From Ancylostoma caninum (Eukaryota; Nematoda; Chromadorea; Rhabditida; Ancylostomatidae): a DNA stretch of 64,000 nucleotides. Location: assembly GCA_037903475.1 (NCBI GenBank), contig JBAJFG010000562.1, positions 1,674,001-1,738,000 of the forward strand, written 5' to 3'. This document shows positions 9,301 to 18,800 of the stretch, piece after piece. The translations under genes were made by a program, and so were the position numbers. Below the pieces are notes generated by a model. That model saw only the letters and a program-made list of their open reading frames with translations. It did not search any database and was not told the origin of the DNA. Numbering within the stretch: the first letter of the stretch is position 1; the number at the start of each line of letters is the position of its first letter.

Positions 9301-10363
9301 TTTAACTGCTCAAAAACGCACCTGGAACATGCGCATGCTGGTAGTTTCCTAGCGCTGGCGCAAAAACATTGATGATCCCTGAAAATTTGAAAGAAACCTC
9401 ATTTTTCGCAGAATTCGCCAGAACCAAAGATCATCAAATATTGGTGAATGCCAGAAAACGTCGGTTATTCTTACCTGGATTTAGGCTTGGAAAGTGAACG
9501 CATCCGTGACGGAGTGTCCACGTAGTTTTGGAAGCCTCTTGTAGAGCTGCGAGAAGAACAAGTCTTTGATGATCCAGCACTAGCTCTTGTTGAGCCTGAA
9601 TGAGAATTCAATAAACTTTGACCGGCTGTAACTTTCCAGGCGAGCAGTTTGTACTGGATGCGTGCGTTTGACATGCGTGCGTCCATATGATGAAGGATAG
9701 GTTCAGCCGCATGGCAGGTCATGTGTTTGCGCTTTTCATTGAAGATGTACTGCGACGTTGAGCGGACTTCGGGGAAAATTCTCCGCAAATGGATGCGTGC
9801 GTCTGACTAGCATATATTGCCCCTGGGTAATCAAAATGCTCATATGGGTCAACTAGCACAGGATGCGTGCGTGCATACGTACGTACCATGCACATAGGCA
9901 TTCAGCGCGGTTTTTTTTATTAAAGACAGAGTGACATTAAAAGATGACAATCCTGCGCGATCACCTCAAATACCCATGAAAATGCTAACGCGACGGTTTC
10001 AGTGCCATGCCATCACTTTTGCATCGCTGAGTACTGCCTGTTTGGCCTATCGTGCCGCTGCACCTAGGCGGCGCGGCAAACCAGCTGGATTCTGTAGTCG
10101 GTGAGCAAATGACGCACGCACGCATCTCACCCTTTGGCTTACATCCACATCAAGCCGAGAAAAAGTGAAGTACCGGAAGAGCTTGGCACAGTGCAGGACT
10201 TCTCCTTTGCTTCCTTGTCAGGTGGTGGTTCTGCTTTACTGTCTGCGAGTTCACTGGGATTCCCCCTTTTCCGCGTCATTTCACTGAGTAATTGATTTGC
10301 ATTTGTTATAGTTTGATCCACGATTCGTGCTATATTCTGATAATATTCAGCTGTAGTTGAGTC
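6270..10363 (-). CDS. multi-exon gene for an unrecognised Ser/Lys/Arg/Pro-rich protein
   Basis: Eight exons on the minus strand join with matching phases: 10363-10174, 9595-9475, 9028-8657, 7356-7239, 7034-6968, 6840-6778, 6491-6383 and 6332-6270. The middle four or five are the best supported, with TTTCAG-type acceptors and GTGAGT or GTAAGA donors. The product is low-complexity and basic: a short helical segment (EYYQNIARIVDQTITNANQL), then Ser/Arg- and Pro/Lys-rich tracts, a Cys-containing patch (NVYFRCNCGHICQEV) and further Ser/Pro/Lys stretches. This looks like a nuclear or scaffold protein, which is inference only. The start lies upstream of 10363, perhaps near 11.9 kb, and the 3' end was not found. 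No family recognised. An RTE fragment and an acgcacgc-type repeat sit in its introns. Confidence 0.6.
6383..6491 (-). CDS. unknown gene, exon open in three frames
   Basis: Acceptor ATTGCAG, donor CAAAA|GTAAGT, 109 bases. All three frames are open. The phase-consistent frame reads ERQEEISQQINPNNFELMHC and continues SSWKSHKNCQ. Confidence 0.45.
6778..6840 (-). CDS. unknown gene, short Pro/Val exon
   Basis: 63 bases with acceptor GTTACAG and donor CCG|GTGAGT. It encodes NPEVLVSPVTDPRLYTPKM. Confidence 0.5.
6968..7034 (-). CDS. unknown gene, short Ser/Lys exon (acceptor chosen by phase)
   Basis: Encodes SPVRTALAVSKRGSSPSEKL. The acceptor GCAGAG at 7035-7040 keeps frame from the preceding exon; the more usual TTTTTAG at 7042 does not. 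The donor is taken as ATCG|GTCCGG. Confidence 0.4.
7239..7356 (-). CDS. unknown gene, exon following the Cys patch
   Basis: Acceptor TTGTTCAG and donor AGAAGG|GTACGG. One base completes the Gly codon from the previous exon, then HICQEVQPKSTSVQLCVGK and a Ser/Lys-rich end SSSPKKSVTKRR. Confidence 0.65.
7560..7690. repeat. family D (CG-rich acgcacgc) repeat fragment
   Basis: Carries CTGGGCTGCGTCAGAGTAGC and CTTTATCATATAGACG, blocks also present at about 11395 and 45328. Confidence 0.5.
7849..8193 (+). pseudogene. RTE-type non-LTR retrotransposon remnant, C-terminal part of the reverse transcriptase ORF
   Basis: The open frame contains YFTWKKPSISRNARLRLF followed by VSVLLYGFETQTLIRV and a Lys-rich end. 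This matches the pattern near the RT C-terminus of RTE-like elements, where an (R/K)xRLFxSxVxxxLxYGxETW-type motif is typical. The motif is diverged (ETQ instead of ETW), the frame ends soon after, and no palm domain or endonuclease is present. It is a dead fragment inside an intron of the unknown gene, on the opposite strand. Confidence 0.55.
8657..9028 (-). CDS. unknown gene, largest exon (basic tract and Cys patch)
   Basis: 372 bases from acceptor TGTTTCAG to donor TGTGG|GTGAGT. It encodes Ser/Lys/Arg-rich sequence with KKPRKNPYRPPSSKR and ends in KGHVTIMHADNVYFRCNCG. Phase fits both neighbours. Confidence 0.7.
9475..9595 (-). CDS. unknown gene, Ser/Arg-rich exon
   Basis: Acceptor CATTCAG and donor CAG|GTAAGA. 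It encodes a Ser/Thr/Arg-rich stretch including RGFQNYVDTPSRMRSLSKPK. 121 bases, entering with two bases and leaving with two. Confidence 0.65.
9640..9870 (-). repeat. family D repeat, inverted copy
   Basis: Shares, in reverse orientation, GGATGCGTGCGT motifs, the GGGGAAAATTCTCCGCAAATG-like centre and the CATATGGGTCAACTAGCAC end with the copy at 11170-11450. It lies in an intron of the unknown gene. Confidence 0.6.
10174..10363 (-). CDS. unknown gene, upstream exon (helical segment)
   Basis: Acceptor TTGTTTCAG, then 63 codons plus one base. The donor CCG|GTACTT is weak but is the one that gives the phase required by the next exon. An alternative GTAAGC donor lies near 10139 but breaks phase. 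Confidence 0.5.
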
Positions 10364-10799
10364 CTGAAACAATGATGTCCTGAACAACAATCGCAGGATT
10401 TGGGTACTGATACGACTTCTCCATGAGTTGAAGAGCGGCCATTGTTGGCCGCTGGTCGCGAGTGCATGGTGTAGCAAAATGAACCACACCATCATTTCAC
10501 ATTTTGCATAGATATGTAATCGAGAGCCAAGTGGAAGAACCAAGCCTCATATGAGAGGTCTTATTCGGAGAGAACGGAATCTGCCAAGTTTTTGACCACA
10601 GATACAAGGTATTGCTGCTTGTAATACGGCCAAATCTTGAATGGAGCCAACTTCTCTGTAAATTTGATAGTTAGTTAATTTAATAAGTTTAATTTTCATT
10701 TTTATAGTCCCAGAAAAAGCGTGTCTATAGATCTCCTATTAACGCAGCACACGTAATTGTTGACAGTCTCAAAACTCAAAAAAAACAACAGGTTTCTTT

Positions 10800-11060
10800 T
10801 CGCATCTGGAACTTTCTCGCCGAAAAGCTTGTCGACAACTTGTTCTCACAGTTCCTTGTCGACAAGATGTCCGTCCAAAAGCTTATCGACAACTTGTTTT
10901 CGCAGACTGTCAGTGAAAAAAGTGAGAAAAAGCTATCGATAAGCTTTTGGGGGGGGGGGGGGGGAGCAACTCATCAGGAAGGAAGTGTGACAACAAGTTG
11001 TCGACGAGCTTTTGAACGAGCAAGTTTCAGATGAAACTTGTTTTTCGGGTTCTGAGATAG
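10800..11060. repeat. dispersed repeat rich in GTCGACAA units, copy 2
   Basis: AAGCTTGTCGACAACTTGTT and AAGCTTATCGACAACTTGTT occur in series. After a G homopolymer (about 10951-10964) comes an inverted run, with GAGCAAGTTTCAGATG shared with the copy near 3850. Confidence 0.55.
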
Positions 11061-11169
11061 GGCAGTTTATACAGTCGCACTCATCGTATTGAGCTTGGCT
11101 CCTTCACTGACACCGTCATTTTACATTTAAGGGCATTTTATACTAAGTGCCGTTCATCAAAAATCCACA

Positions 11170-11450
11170 CTGAATGACGCACGCACGCAGGTATCCTGCA
11201 CGAGTCGACCCATATGCGCATTTTGATTACCCTATAGGGCAATTTTTACTGGTTAGACGCACGCCTCCATTTGCGAAAGATTTTCCATAAAGACCGGCAA
11301 TGCGGCATATACATCCTCAGTGAAAGGAACGCACAGCCACCGTGAGGCCGTAAATGCATGCGCGCGTCTGAGCTGCGTCAACTATGCGACCGGCTTTATT
11401 CTTCATCATATAGACGCGCACGCCTCAGAAGCACGCATCTAGTATTAATT
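11170..11450 (+). repeat. family D (CG-rich acgcacgc) repeat
   Basis: Carries GACGCACGCACGCAG, GACCCATATGCGCATTTTGA and CTTCATCATATAGACGCGCA. The same blocks occur inverted at 9640-9870 and direct at 45180-45385. Confidence 0.6.
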
Positions 11451-11689
11451 GCCATTTTCATTCACAGCGCAGATGCCGTATTGAGCGGACGAAGATGCCT
11501 CACAGATGAATGCGTTCGTTCGACGTGCGACTGACGCATGCATCTGGTACAAATTGATCCAATTAGATTTTAAAGACATCAACAGCTTCTAACAACTTTT
11601 TTTGCAATAGTAAACTGGCGCCAGTGTGTATCAACAGTGTGTGCCTCTAGAATTCGTGAGAGTTTCTTCAAGATCGCGAAAATTTTAGT

Positions 11690-11920
11690 ACACGGGCCTG
11701 TGTGGAAATGTCCATTTCACCACCTTTCTCTACAGTTGATGACGATTCTGGAATGGCTGGCATCGTACCTGGAATAAGCGCCGCTCTCTTCTGCGATTTG
11801 CCGGTATCGCGACTTCGTGCGACTCTTTTCTGTCATCGCAATGTTCGCCAGGTCGCGCGCGCATGGTCCCCAAGCTCCTCTAAATTAGGCTCCGCCCCCT
11901 CCGCCGAAAACGCATAAATA
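11690..11920 (-). other. GC-rich segment, possible first exon of the unknown gene
   Basis: On the minus strand, two overlapping frames stay open. One begins ATGCGCGCGCGACC near 11860. The other, after a CAG acceptor, encodes a Ser/Lys/Pro-rich run with LIPGTMPAIPESSSTVEK, similar in composition to the unknown gene downstream. No donor could be matched with confidence to the exon at 10363. Confidence 0.3.
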
Positions 11921-14088
11921 GCCGACGAGCGAGTGCTGAAGTTCCTTTCGTCGTCAGTCCTTTGCGGGGAGCGGTTGCCTACAGTCAAAGGATAATGGTT
12001 TGATGATGGTCACAGTGTCGACTCCAACAGTACACGGGAAACAGGGAAGGAGCAACTCCAAGTCTGAGGTAACTCGACGGCGGCCGAGGAGTTTGTGCTT
12101 GCTGAGTCTCCTAGTGATTGGTTGCATCCTACCCTTAATGTTTATGTTGTATATTTGTGTCATATTATGCGGGCCATGAATTTGGGCAGTTTTTTGTGTT
12201 CATGTTGTGTAGCAAGAACTACAGACGGGTGCCGCCAGGTAACGGTTGTATAGTCAGTACAGTTGCTATCATGCATTGTGTTGAGGCCAGTAGGAGATGG
12301 TGGCAGCTCTCCTGCATACTATATGTGTTGTGGTCACATGAGTCAGTGTCAGTATATCTGAGGATGTACTGGGAACTAGTTGTGTAACAGTGTGTATTGA
12401 TATGGTAGCTTAGGGGCCTCCATTGTAGTTGTGCTTTGCACTGCGTGGTAGGCAGATTCATGCATTCTATCGACGCAAGCCAATCGTGTAACCAACCCTG
12501 GCGGATTGCATTCTGCTTGTATCAGCCGTCGTTGCTCGCCCGTCACTTACACTGATGCTCGGCTCTGTGGTTCACTGGCTACGTAATGGGTGAAGCGAGG
12601 AATCACGACAGCCACACCGCCCTGGTGAAGCCCGGTCACGTCCTCTTCCCAAGCATAACGCTCCACACCATGATTTTGGGGAATCGCTGTTGTATTTTGA
12701 TAGCTTCTCAACGATTCTTCCTCACCCTTACTGGGAGACCCTAATCCTTCAATCTAACTCCAGATCTAGCTCTGAAAGAAGTCTAAGTCACTGTTCTTCT
12801 CGTTTCTGTTCCCTTAATTTTCCCTCTTCCAACCATTCCCGGAGGGTTAGGCTCTATTAGCCTTAGGTGAGGACTGACCCATTATTTTCCATCATTTTCA
12901 CAAAATTTATTTTGGGAACAACGTAAAATCGATACATTTATAAGCAGTGAATTATAGCACGGGTGCAATCTGATAAGTACGGGCTCAAGCAAAACGAAGA
13001 AAGAAAAAACATTTCTCAGTGGCTGGTTGTGCATGTATAAATCATGGAGGAACTTGACAATACCAATCAATAAAACGAGTATCCTACCAAAGTCACAAGA
13101 GTGGCGCAAAGTGCACATGGAAACACAAATGTAATTTATCAATGTTAAATATTGAAAAAAAAAATGAATTTCGTGTCATTTGGGAAGTACAGTAAGCCTT
13201 GATGGGATCGTGCACTGGAAATGCTAGCGTTACTAGCGCTACAGACTGCCTACCGTATACTAAACTAACTGATGATCTAACGTGAACTGAAGATTTTCGT
13301 ATTCGCCCGCATACTGTATGATGTGAACGCTGTCGCGAGGGACCGACAGTGCTGCTGCCATATATGGGGGGAGAAGGGGGGGGGGGGTTATAACTTGGGC
13401 CGTTTGTGTGAACCTTATATATCGTGCATTACATCAGTAAAAAAGATGAAAATCACAGCCAAATGTACCAACGCAGAAAAAGAAAATCAATCATTATAAT
13501 CAATTATCGACTAACAGCGGACGGATCGATAATCGATGCGGCGGACGCCGAAGGAAGCAAGTGCACCCAAACTTCTAATTAATGGTATAGTCTACCCCAT
13601 CGATGAGATTTTGCAATGACGCGACAACTCGTCCGAGTTTTCTCTAAGTTGTCAGAGATAGACCATAGTACAAAGTTTAGTTGTAACATATACAAAGTAG
13701 CCATACAAAAACATCATACAAAGTGGAACTATCGTAACCCAGGGAAATGAACCATAGCCGACGAAAATCAAAAACACACACACAATAGAACTCTGAGGCA
13801 AATCCATGAATGTCACAGTTTTCGGAGCTGACTGAGCTGAACGGCGAGAAAACAAGTATCGATTGATATTGATTTGTGAGACGGCACCGAAACACAAACC
13901 GTCATCTAATGCTGAATACTAATCGGTGGAGAACCGGCTGTCCTGCAAAAAAAATTCTTCAGAAGGATCGAAGATGGCATATCTCATCAAAAAATGCTAT
14001 TGTAGAAAATCAAAGAGAGAATTTTCTGCGGGGTTAGGAAGAATGCAAAGGGTTTGAGACCTTCTCAGCAAAGCATAGAGGTCGCGGT

Positions 14089-14256
14089 TATACTCCCCGA
14101 GAAGTATAGCATCTAGCAATGTTGTCATCGCGGCTATTCCATTTTGGTACTTATCGATTGTGGACGGTCAGATGCTAATATCGGCCCACCCACAATCAAT
14201 ATGTATCAAAAATGAAGCCGCTCAAGCAACGGCGACTTTACTCTTCGAGGAGTATA
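14089..14256. mobile_element. palindromic MITE, family C, copy 1
   Basis: Ends TATACTCCCCGAGAAGTATA and CTCTTCGAGGAGTATA are inverted copies. The arms converge on ATCGATTGTGG and CCACAATCAAT. Non-coding. Confidence 0.6.
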
Positions 14257-14689
14257 CCGGCTGGCAGAGTAGTATCGACAAACTTTTGGCTGTGCACGTT
14301 AGCGGATGTGTTATATTGTGAGGGGCGTTACGACTGCTCTACGATTGGTCCATTCAAGTGACCTTCCCGTCCTTTCATATCACCTCGTCAAATATATCCG
14401 CCGGCACACAGCGTTGATATTCGTTACTGCTGACAGAGTCCTCACTGGAAAGAGGAATGGACGTATGAATGAACCTATCGTAAAACAGTAGCAATGCCTT
14501 CAACTCAAGATGCATAGAGTTTAATTCACTTCAAATTCTTTAATTTGCTGAGGTTGAGCTGCTTCTTTTTCCTTTTTTTTTGAACTTTAATCTTTGGTAT
14601 TTAAATATGTTAAATTTGTTGATTACCGAATAGGTCTACAAAAAGTATCATTACTGACTTATAACAAAGCACTTAATCTGTCAAGTGTG

Positions 14690-14910
14690 GGGTGGTGTGA
14701 TTTGGCGTCTTGAATCTGTCAAGTGGACGGGTGGTGTAGTTTGGCGTAGTGTAGGATATCGTAGCTGCAGTGTAGGTGTATTTAGGTACGGTTTAAGTTA
14801 GGTTTGGTGTAGGTGCTCTAGAGGTGTGGTAAAACTGGGTGCAGAATAAGCGCAGTGTAAGTACAGTGTAGGCGCAGGGTAAGTGCAGTGTAGGTGTGCC
14901 GTAGGTGCGG
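14690..14910. repeat. degenerate minisatellite (GTGCAGTGTAGG-like units)
   Basis: Imperfect 10-12-base units such as AAGTGCAGTGTAGGTG and AAGTACAGTGTAGGCGC repeat. A longer unit ATCTGTCAAGTG...GGTGGTGT occurs twice near 14680-14740. Confidence 0.7.
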
Positions 14911-14980
14911 AAACAGTACAATGTGTTCTGTTGTAAATACAAACTATTGGTTCGTCGAAATTGATGTTTCTATGACAGCC

Positions 14981-15169
14981 GCTATACTCCCATGTGAAAT
15001 AGAGTACGTGTATCATCTTAACTCGAACGAGACCGATTTTGATATGCATCGATTATCGGTGGCCGCTCAGTGACGACGCCAGCGTCGCTCCACCCAGAAT
15101 CGATTCGTATCGAAATCGATGTCGCTCGCGACAGCAAGGCATGGTGCTATACTCCACCTGGAGTATACG
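14981..15169. mobile_element. palindromic MITE, family C, copy 2
   Basis: Starts GCTATACTCCCATGTG and ends GCTATACTCCACCTGGAGTA, with ATCGATTATCGG and its approximate inverse inside. More diverged than copy 1. Confidence 0.45.
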
Positions 15170-15394
15170 AAGATTATACAGTTCCAGAAAAAGCATATCG
15201 ATGGACCCGCTATTAACGCAGGCGAAAAAACAGTATAAGTTGTATTGTGAGTTCCAATAGCGTGCAGCCACTACATCTCATTCTGCGATCGGATTCAGTA
15301 CTTTATCCACGGATTATGTATCGGACCTCACTCACCGAGCGGATATAGAGATGAAGGAATCGAAAGCATTTTCACTAATACCCATCAAATACAT

Positions 15395-15400
15395 TTTATT
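15395..15400 (-). terminator. crtc-1: poly(A) signal of crtc-1
   Basis: TTTATT on the plus strand gives AATAAA on the minus strand, about 210 bases beyond the crtc-1 stop at 15610. It supports the last exon ending here without another splice. Confidence 0.55.
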
Positions 15401-15609
15401 ATCAAACAACGGAAATGTTTACTTTCTCGTTTTTTTTTCAAAAACCTCAATTTTCGAACTTATTTTTACTGCAATGTTTCAAGTACTTCTGTGGTACACT
15501 TTTTGGGTATGAGTAAATAAATAAATGAGTTATACACGCCTGACCGCCATAAGCGAAAGAGAGCGAAAGTAACCTGTCAACTTCATTGAAAAAGTTGATG
15601 AAGAGAAAG

Positions 15610-15835
15610 CTAAAGTAAAAAAAAATTGTCAAAGAAATCAAAACTCTCTCCAAGACCCACCTGTTGCACCGGATTACCATTCCCCGCACCATTACACAAC
15701 ATCTGCATATCGTTCGCATCAAGTGTCAAATGTTGCAAGTCATTGAAACACTCCAAATGAGGTCCATTCGTACCTTCTGGATTCGTCAGCACCAATCGCG
15801 GTATATCTAACGACTCCGGTGAGTTGGAGAACGTT
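15610..15835 (-). CDS. crtc-1: crtc-1 exon 7 (activation domain and stop)
   Basis: Acceptor GTTTCAG. Encodes SLDIPRLVLTNPEGTN and HLTLDANDMQMLCNG, matching the C-terminal IPNIILT and LTLDGLHML pattern of CRTC activation domains. Without a further splice the protein ends GESFDFFDNFFLL then TAG at 15610-15612. Confidence 0.85.
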
Positions 15836-18800
15836 CTGAAACATGAGAATTCACAGCGCGATCCTGGGAAATCCCCACAAACCCGATGCATAGTTGCGGA
15901 CAATTTTAGCGAAAGTGCACGATGAACACAAATCGTGAATGGCATGCTCGGCAAGCGATGACGCACCGGCGTTGTTCTATAGCAACCACCCACACCTAAT
16001 GCAAGTGCTGCTATTGATGGAGTCACGTACACTCGCAGCGAATCGGAGCGGTCACAAATGGATATAGAAGTATAGGAATACTTAAACAGGGAAATTTTCT
16101 TCGTCCTCACCTGTTTCCTGGCCACTGCAAGTGCTGTGATGGGTCGAGATTGTTCGCTGGCGACGTTGGCGCTGACTGGCTCTCGGGTGTTCGCGCCGAC
16201 TGCGGTGTGAGTCGGGTGGCTCCTACAAGAGCACCACCAGTACTGTGACGTTGTCCGATCGTTTGGTGATAGAACGGTGGCGGTTGCTGATGTGGCATTC
16301 CTTGCAGGTTTGGTAGACTGCCGGCCTGAATGTGTAGATACAGGATGCAGGCCCTGGATTAGAATTTTCCTCTACAGTTCGGTGGATATTCACCCGAAAG
16401 TTTTTCAATTTGAATTTACGCAAATTTGAATGGATTAAAAGCTATGATTGTATTGCGCCTTTTCCAAAAATGATAAATTTTCGGATTTGGCACTTTCACA
16501 ACTCCTTAGACGTTCTTCAGAGTTTCTCGAAACTCTCGCCACCCCTCAATCGAGGGGATTTCATCTCAGAAGTCATTATTGATGGCGGAACTTTTCATTA
16601 TAACTTAACTTGGGATTGAGCTATTCGGGCGAAATTTTAAGATGTGGTGAGGGTCGATGTACTTTTTCTTAGCGCTGTATAACAATGGCCAAACTGCTTT
16701 CAAACAGAACTATCGCGTTCCAAGTCCAAATTCACCACTTTCGTCAACGTTATGGTTCCTCGTTTGTATCGCCTCACTTCGATTCGCAGAAGAGTTATTC
16801 TGAATCGTATCTTGAATGAGTAATTTGCTGTAATAGTTCTGTTTTGTAATTGTTCTCCTTACATAAAAATGGGATTACCAAGTCTGAAGAGTGAGAAAAG
16901 AACAGTTATCAATAATCTCGAACAAAGGCAACCGTTCCGACGGAGGATATTTCTATGATATCCACTGCTAACAACTATTCTGACCTTGAAATAGGAACTG
17001 TAACGCTGCCAATATTCTTTATATACAATAAGAAAGATGTTTTGTTAAATGCGAGCATTTGCTTTGGTCCTCGCACTTCAGCAGCAAAGGAAAGAGCAAC
17101 AATGACATCCGACGGTTGACAATATAGGCCGAAATCAAAGAAAGTCGAGGGAATCGATGTTCAGGCTTAATGAAGCCACTAGAATTGAGTTTCTGTCCAG
17201 ATAAGCTGCCCATAGGAAGCAGTCATAGAGCTTCAATATATATCCGAACTTCATCTGGATAGCTCAATCCAGAGGTGAATTATAGGAAAGAAATCCTTTT
17301 GTCGGGAATGGCGTTGATCATATCATTTTGACCGCGACTGTACATATATTGGACTGCAGAGTGGATAAAAAACAGTGGGAACGGGTATGTACCCGCTGTG
17401 TTTTCCTTCCCACGGTAAAATATATTGGATACTGCCCCTGGACTATTACTTAAGTCATGGAAAACCTCGTATCCCCACTACACAGTCCTTATTTCCCTGA
17501 ATCCCGCTTCTTTTTTCAGGACAGCTCCCTATTGTTTTTTTATGTCCCCTACAATATCAACGATTCTGCTTAGAAGCAGCGACACTGAGGCTTTTAGCAC
17601 GGTATAAAATCCAAACATAGGTACTTGTATATGTCTACGGTAAGAAATGAATCTCCTCTTGAATAGCGCCAATTTACGGCGCTAATAAAAGTCCAAAACA
17701 TGACATTCACCACAATAGAAAGAAACCTAGGTTTTTGGACTAGACAGGGCCCTAATTAAGATGTCAATGTACACAAGCAACACTCGTTAGAGCTGATAGT
17801 AACCTCCCACACCTCAATAAGCGCAAAAGAAGAGAACGATAGCAAAACATTCAAATCACTTATTACTGCCCCTGCTACAAATCTGGATAGACTTCCAGAA
17901 GAGAAAAGATTCATTCAGAAAAAAAAACACCAGGAAACGATCCCACGAAAATCCTGAGACATACCTCACTGCACGGATCATGCATCCCTGGCGGACTCAG
18001 CTCCATCATTGGCGTTGTTCTTTCGTCCAGCATTAAGCTGGATCCCATCGGGGATCCCATGGGTGACTGCATTGGGCTGCCGTTGGGATACCTACAAGAA
18101 TGACAACTCGCTGTTGTGAAAGCAATACCAATTCAGCAGGCTGCAGCAACCATGATATGCCAGTTACTCCAAAAGTTGCGGAAATTAATCTACTCAACCA
18201 CTACTTTCTTCGAATAGCCTTGGACGGCAGGAATCCAGCTTAAGACGCCTACAATTTTCCTTTTCTTTTTGAAGAAAAGAAAACGCTATTTCTTAGAATA
18301 AAAGACCTTTAACTCTCCCTCCACAGCCGGTTATACAACCCAACCGGAACAAAGCATACTAAATCAAGCCAAAAACCAGTCAACGTACCCATAATTTTGC
18401 ATCTGATAATGCATAGGCGATTGTAATGGCGACTGCATATTCACGTTTTGCATACCAGGAGGTGGTTGCGCTTGAGGCATTCCAGGCGGTGGTGGTTGTG
18501 ATTGTGGTGGACCGCCCACAACAGCTTGTGTCGGTGGGATCATTCCTGAAAAAAAAGGTTCCATTTCCACATATGGAAGAAAATAAGAATTGAGTTCATG
18601 AATTCAACAGATAGTTCTACAGAGGAAACTAGTTTTATTCTTAGACTCTATTGCGATTTTAAAAAAAGGTAGCACTATAAGTGTAATAAATATTAATGAA
18701 ACAACAAGTGATAAATCGAAAAAGGAAGAATAATATTATAATTATAAGTGCGCTTAAAAACCTAAAATCGAACACTAAGTAACAAACCTGGCGGTGGCAC

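Larger units (their letters stand above)
11930..15370. other. gene-poor intergenic stretch
   Basis: No exon with convincing splice sites or domain was found. It contains two palindromic MITE copies (14089-14256, 14981-15169), a degenerate GTGCAGTGTAGG-type minisatellite and a G homopolymer near 13375-13388. Confidence 0.5.

Noticed and set aside
15613..16125. 171-codon minus-strand ORF taken as one exon
   Set aside because: It reads through the intron between crtc-1 exons 6 and 7. Only its last part (from 15835) is real coding sequence.
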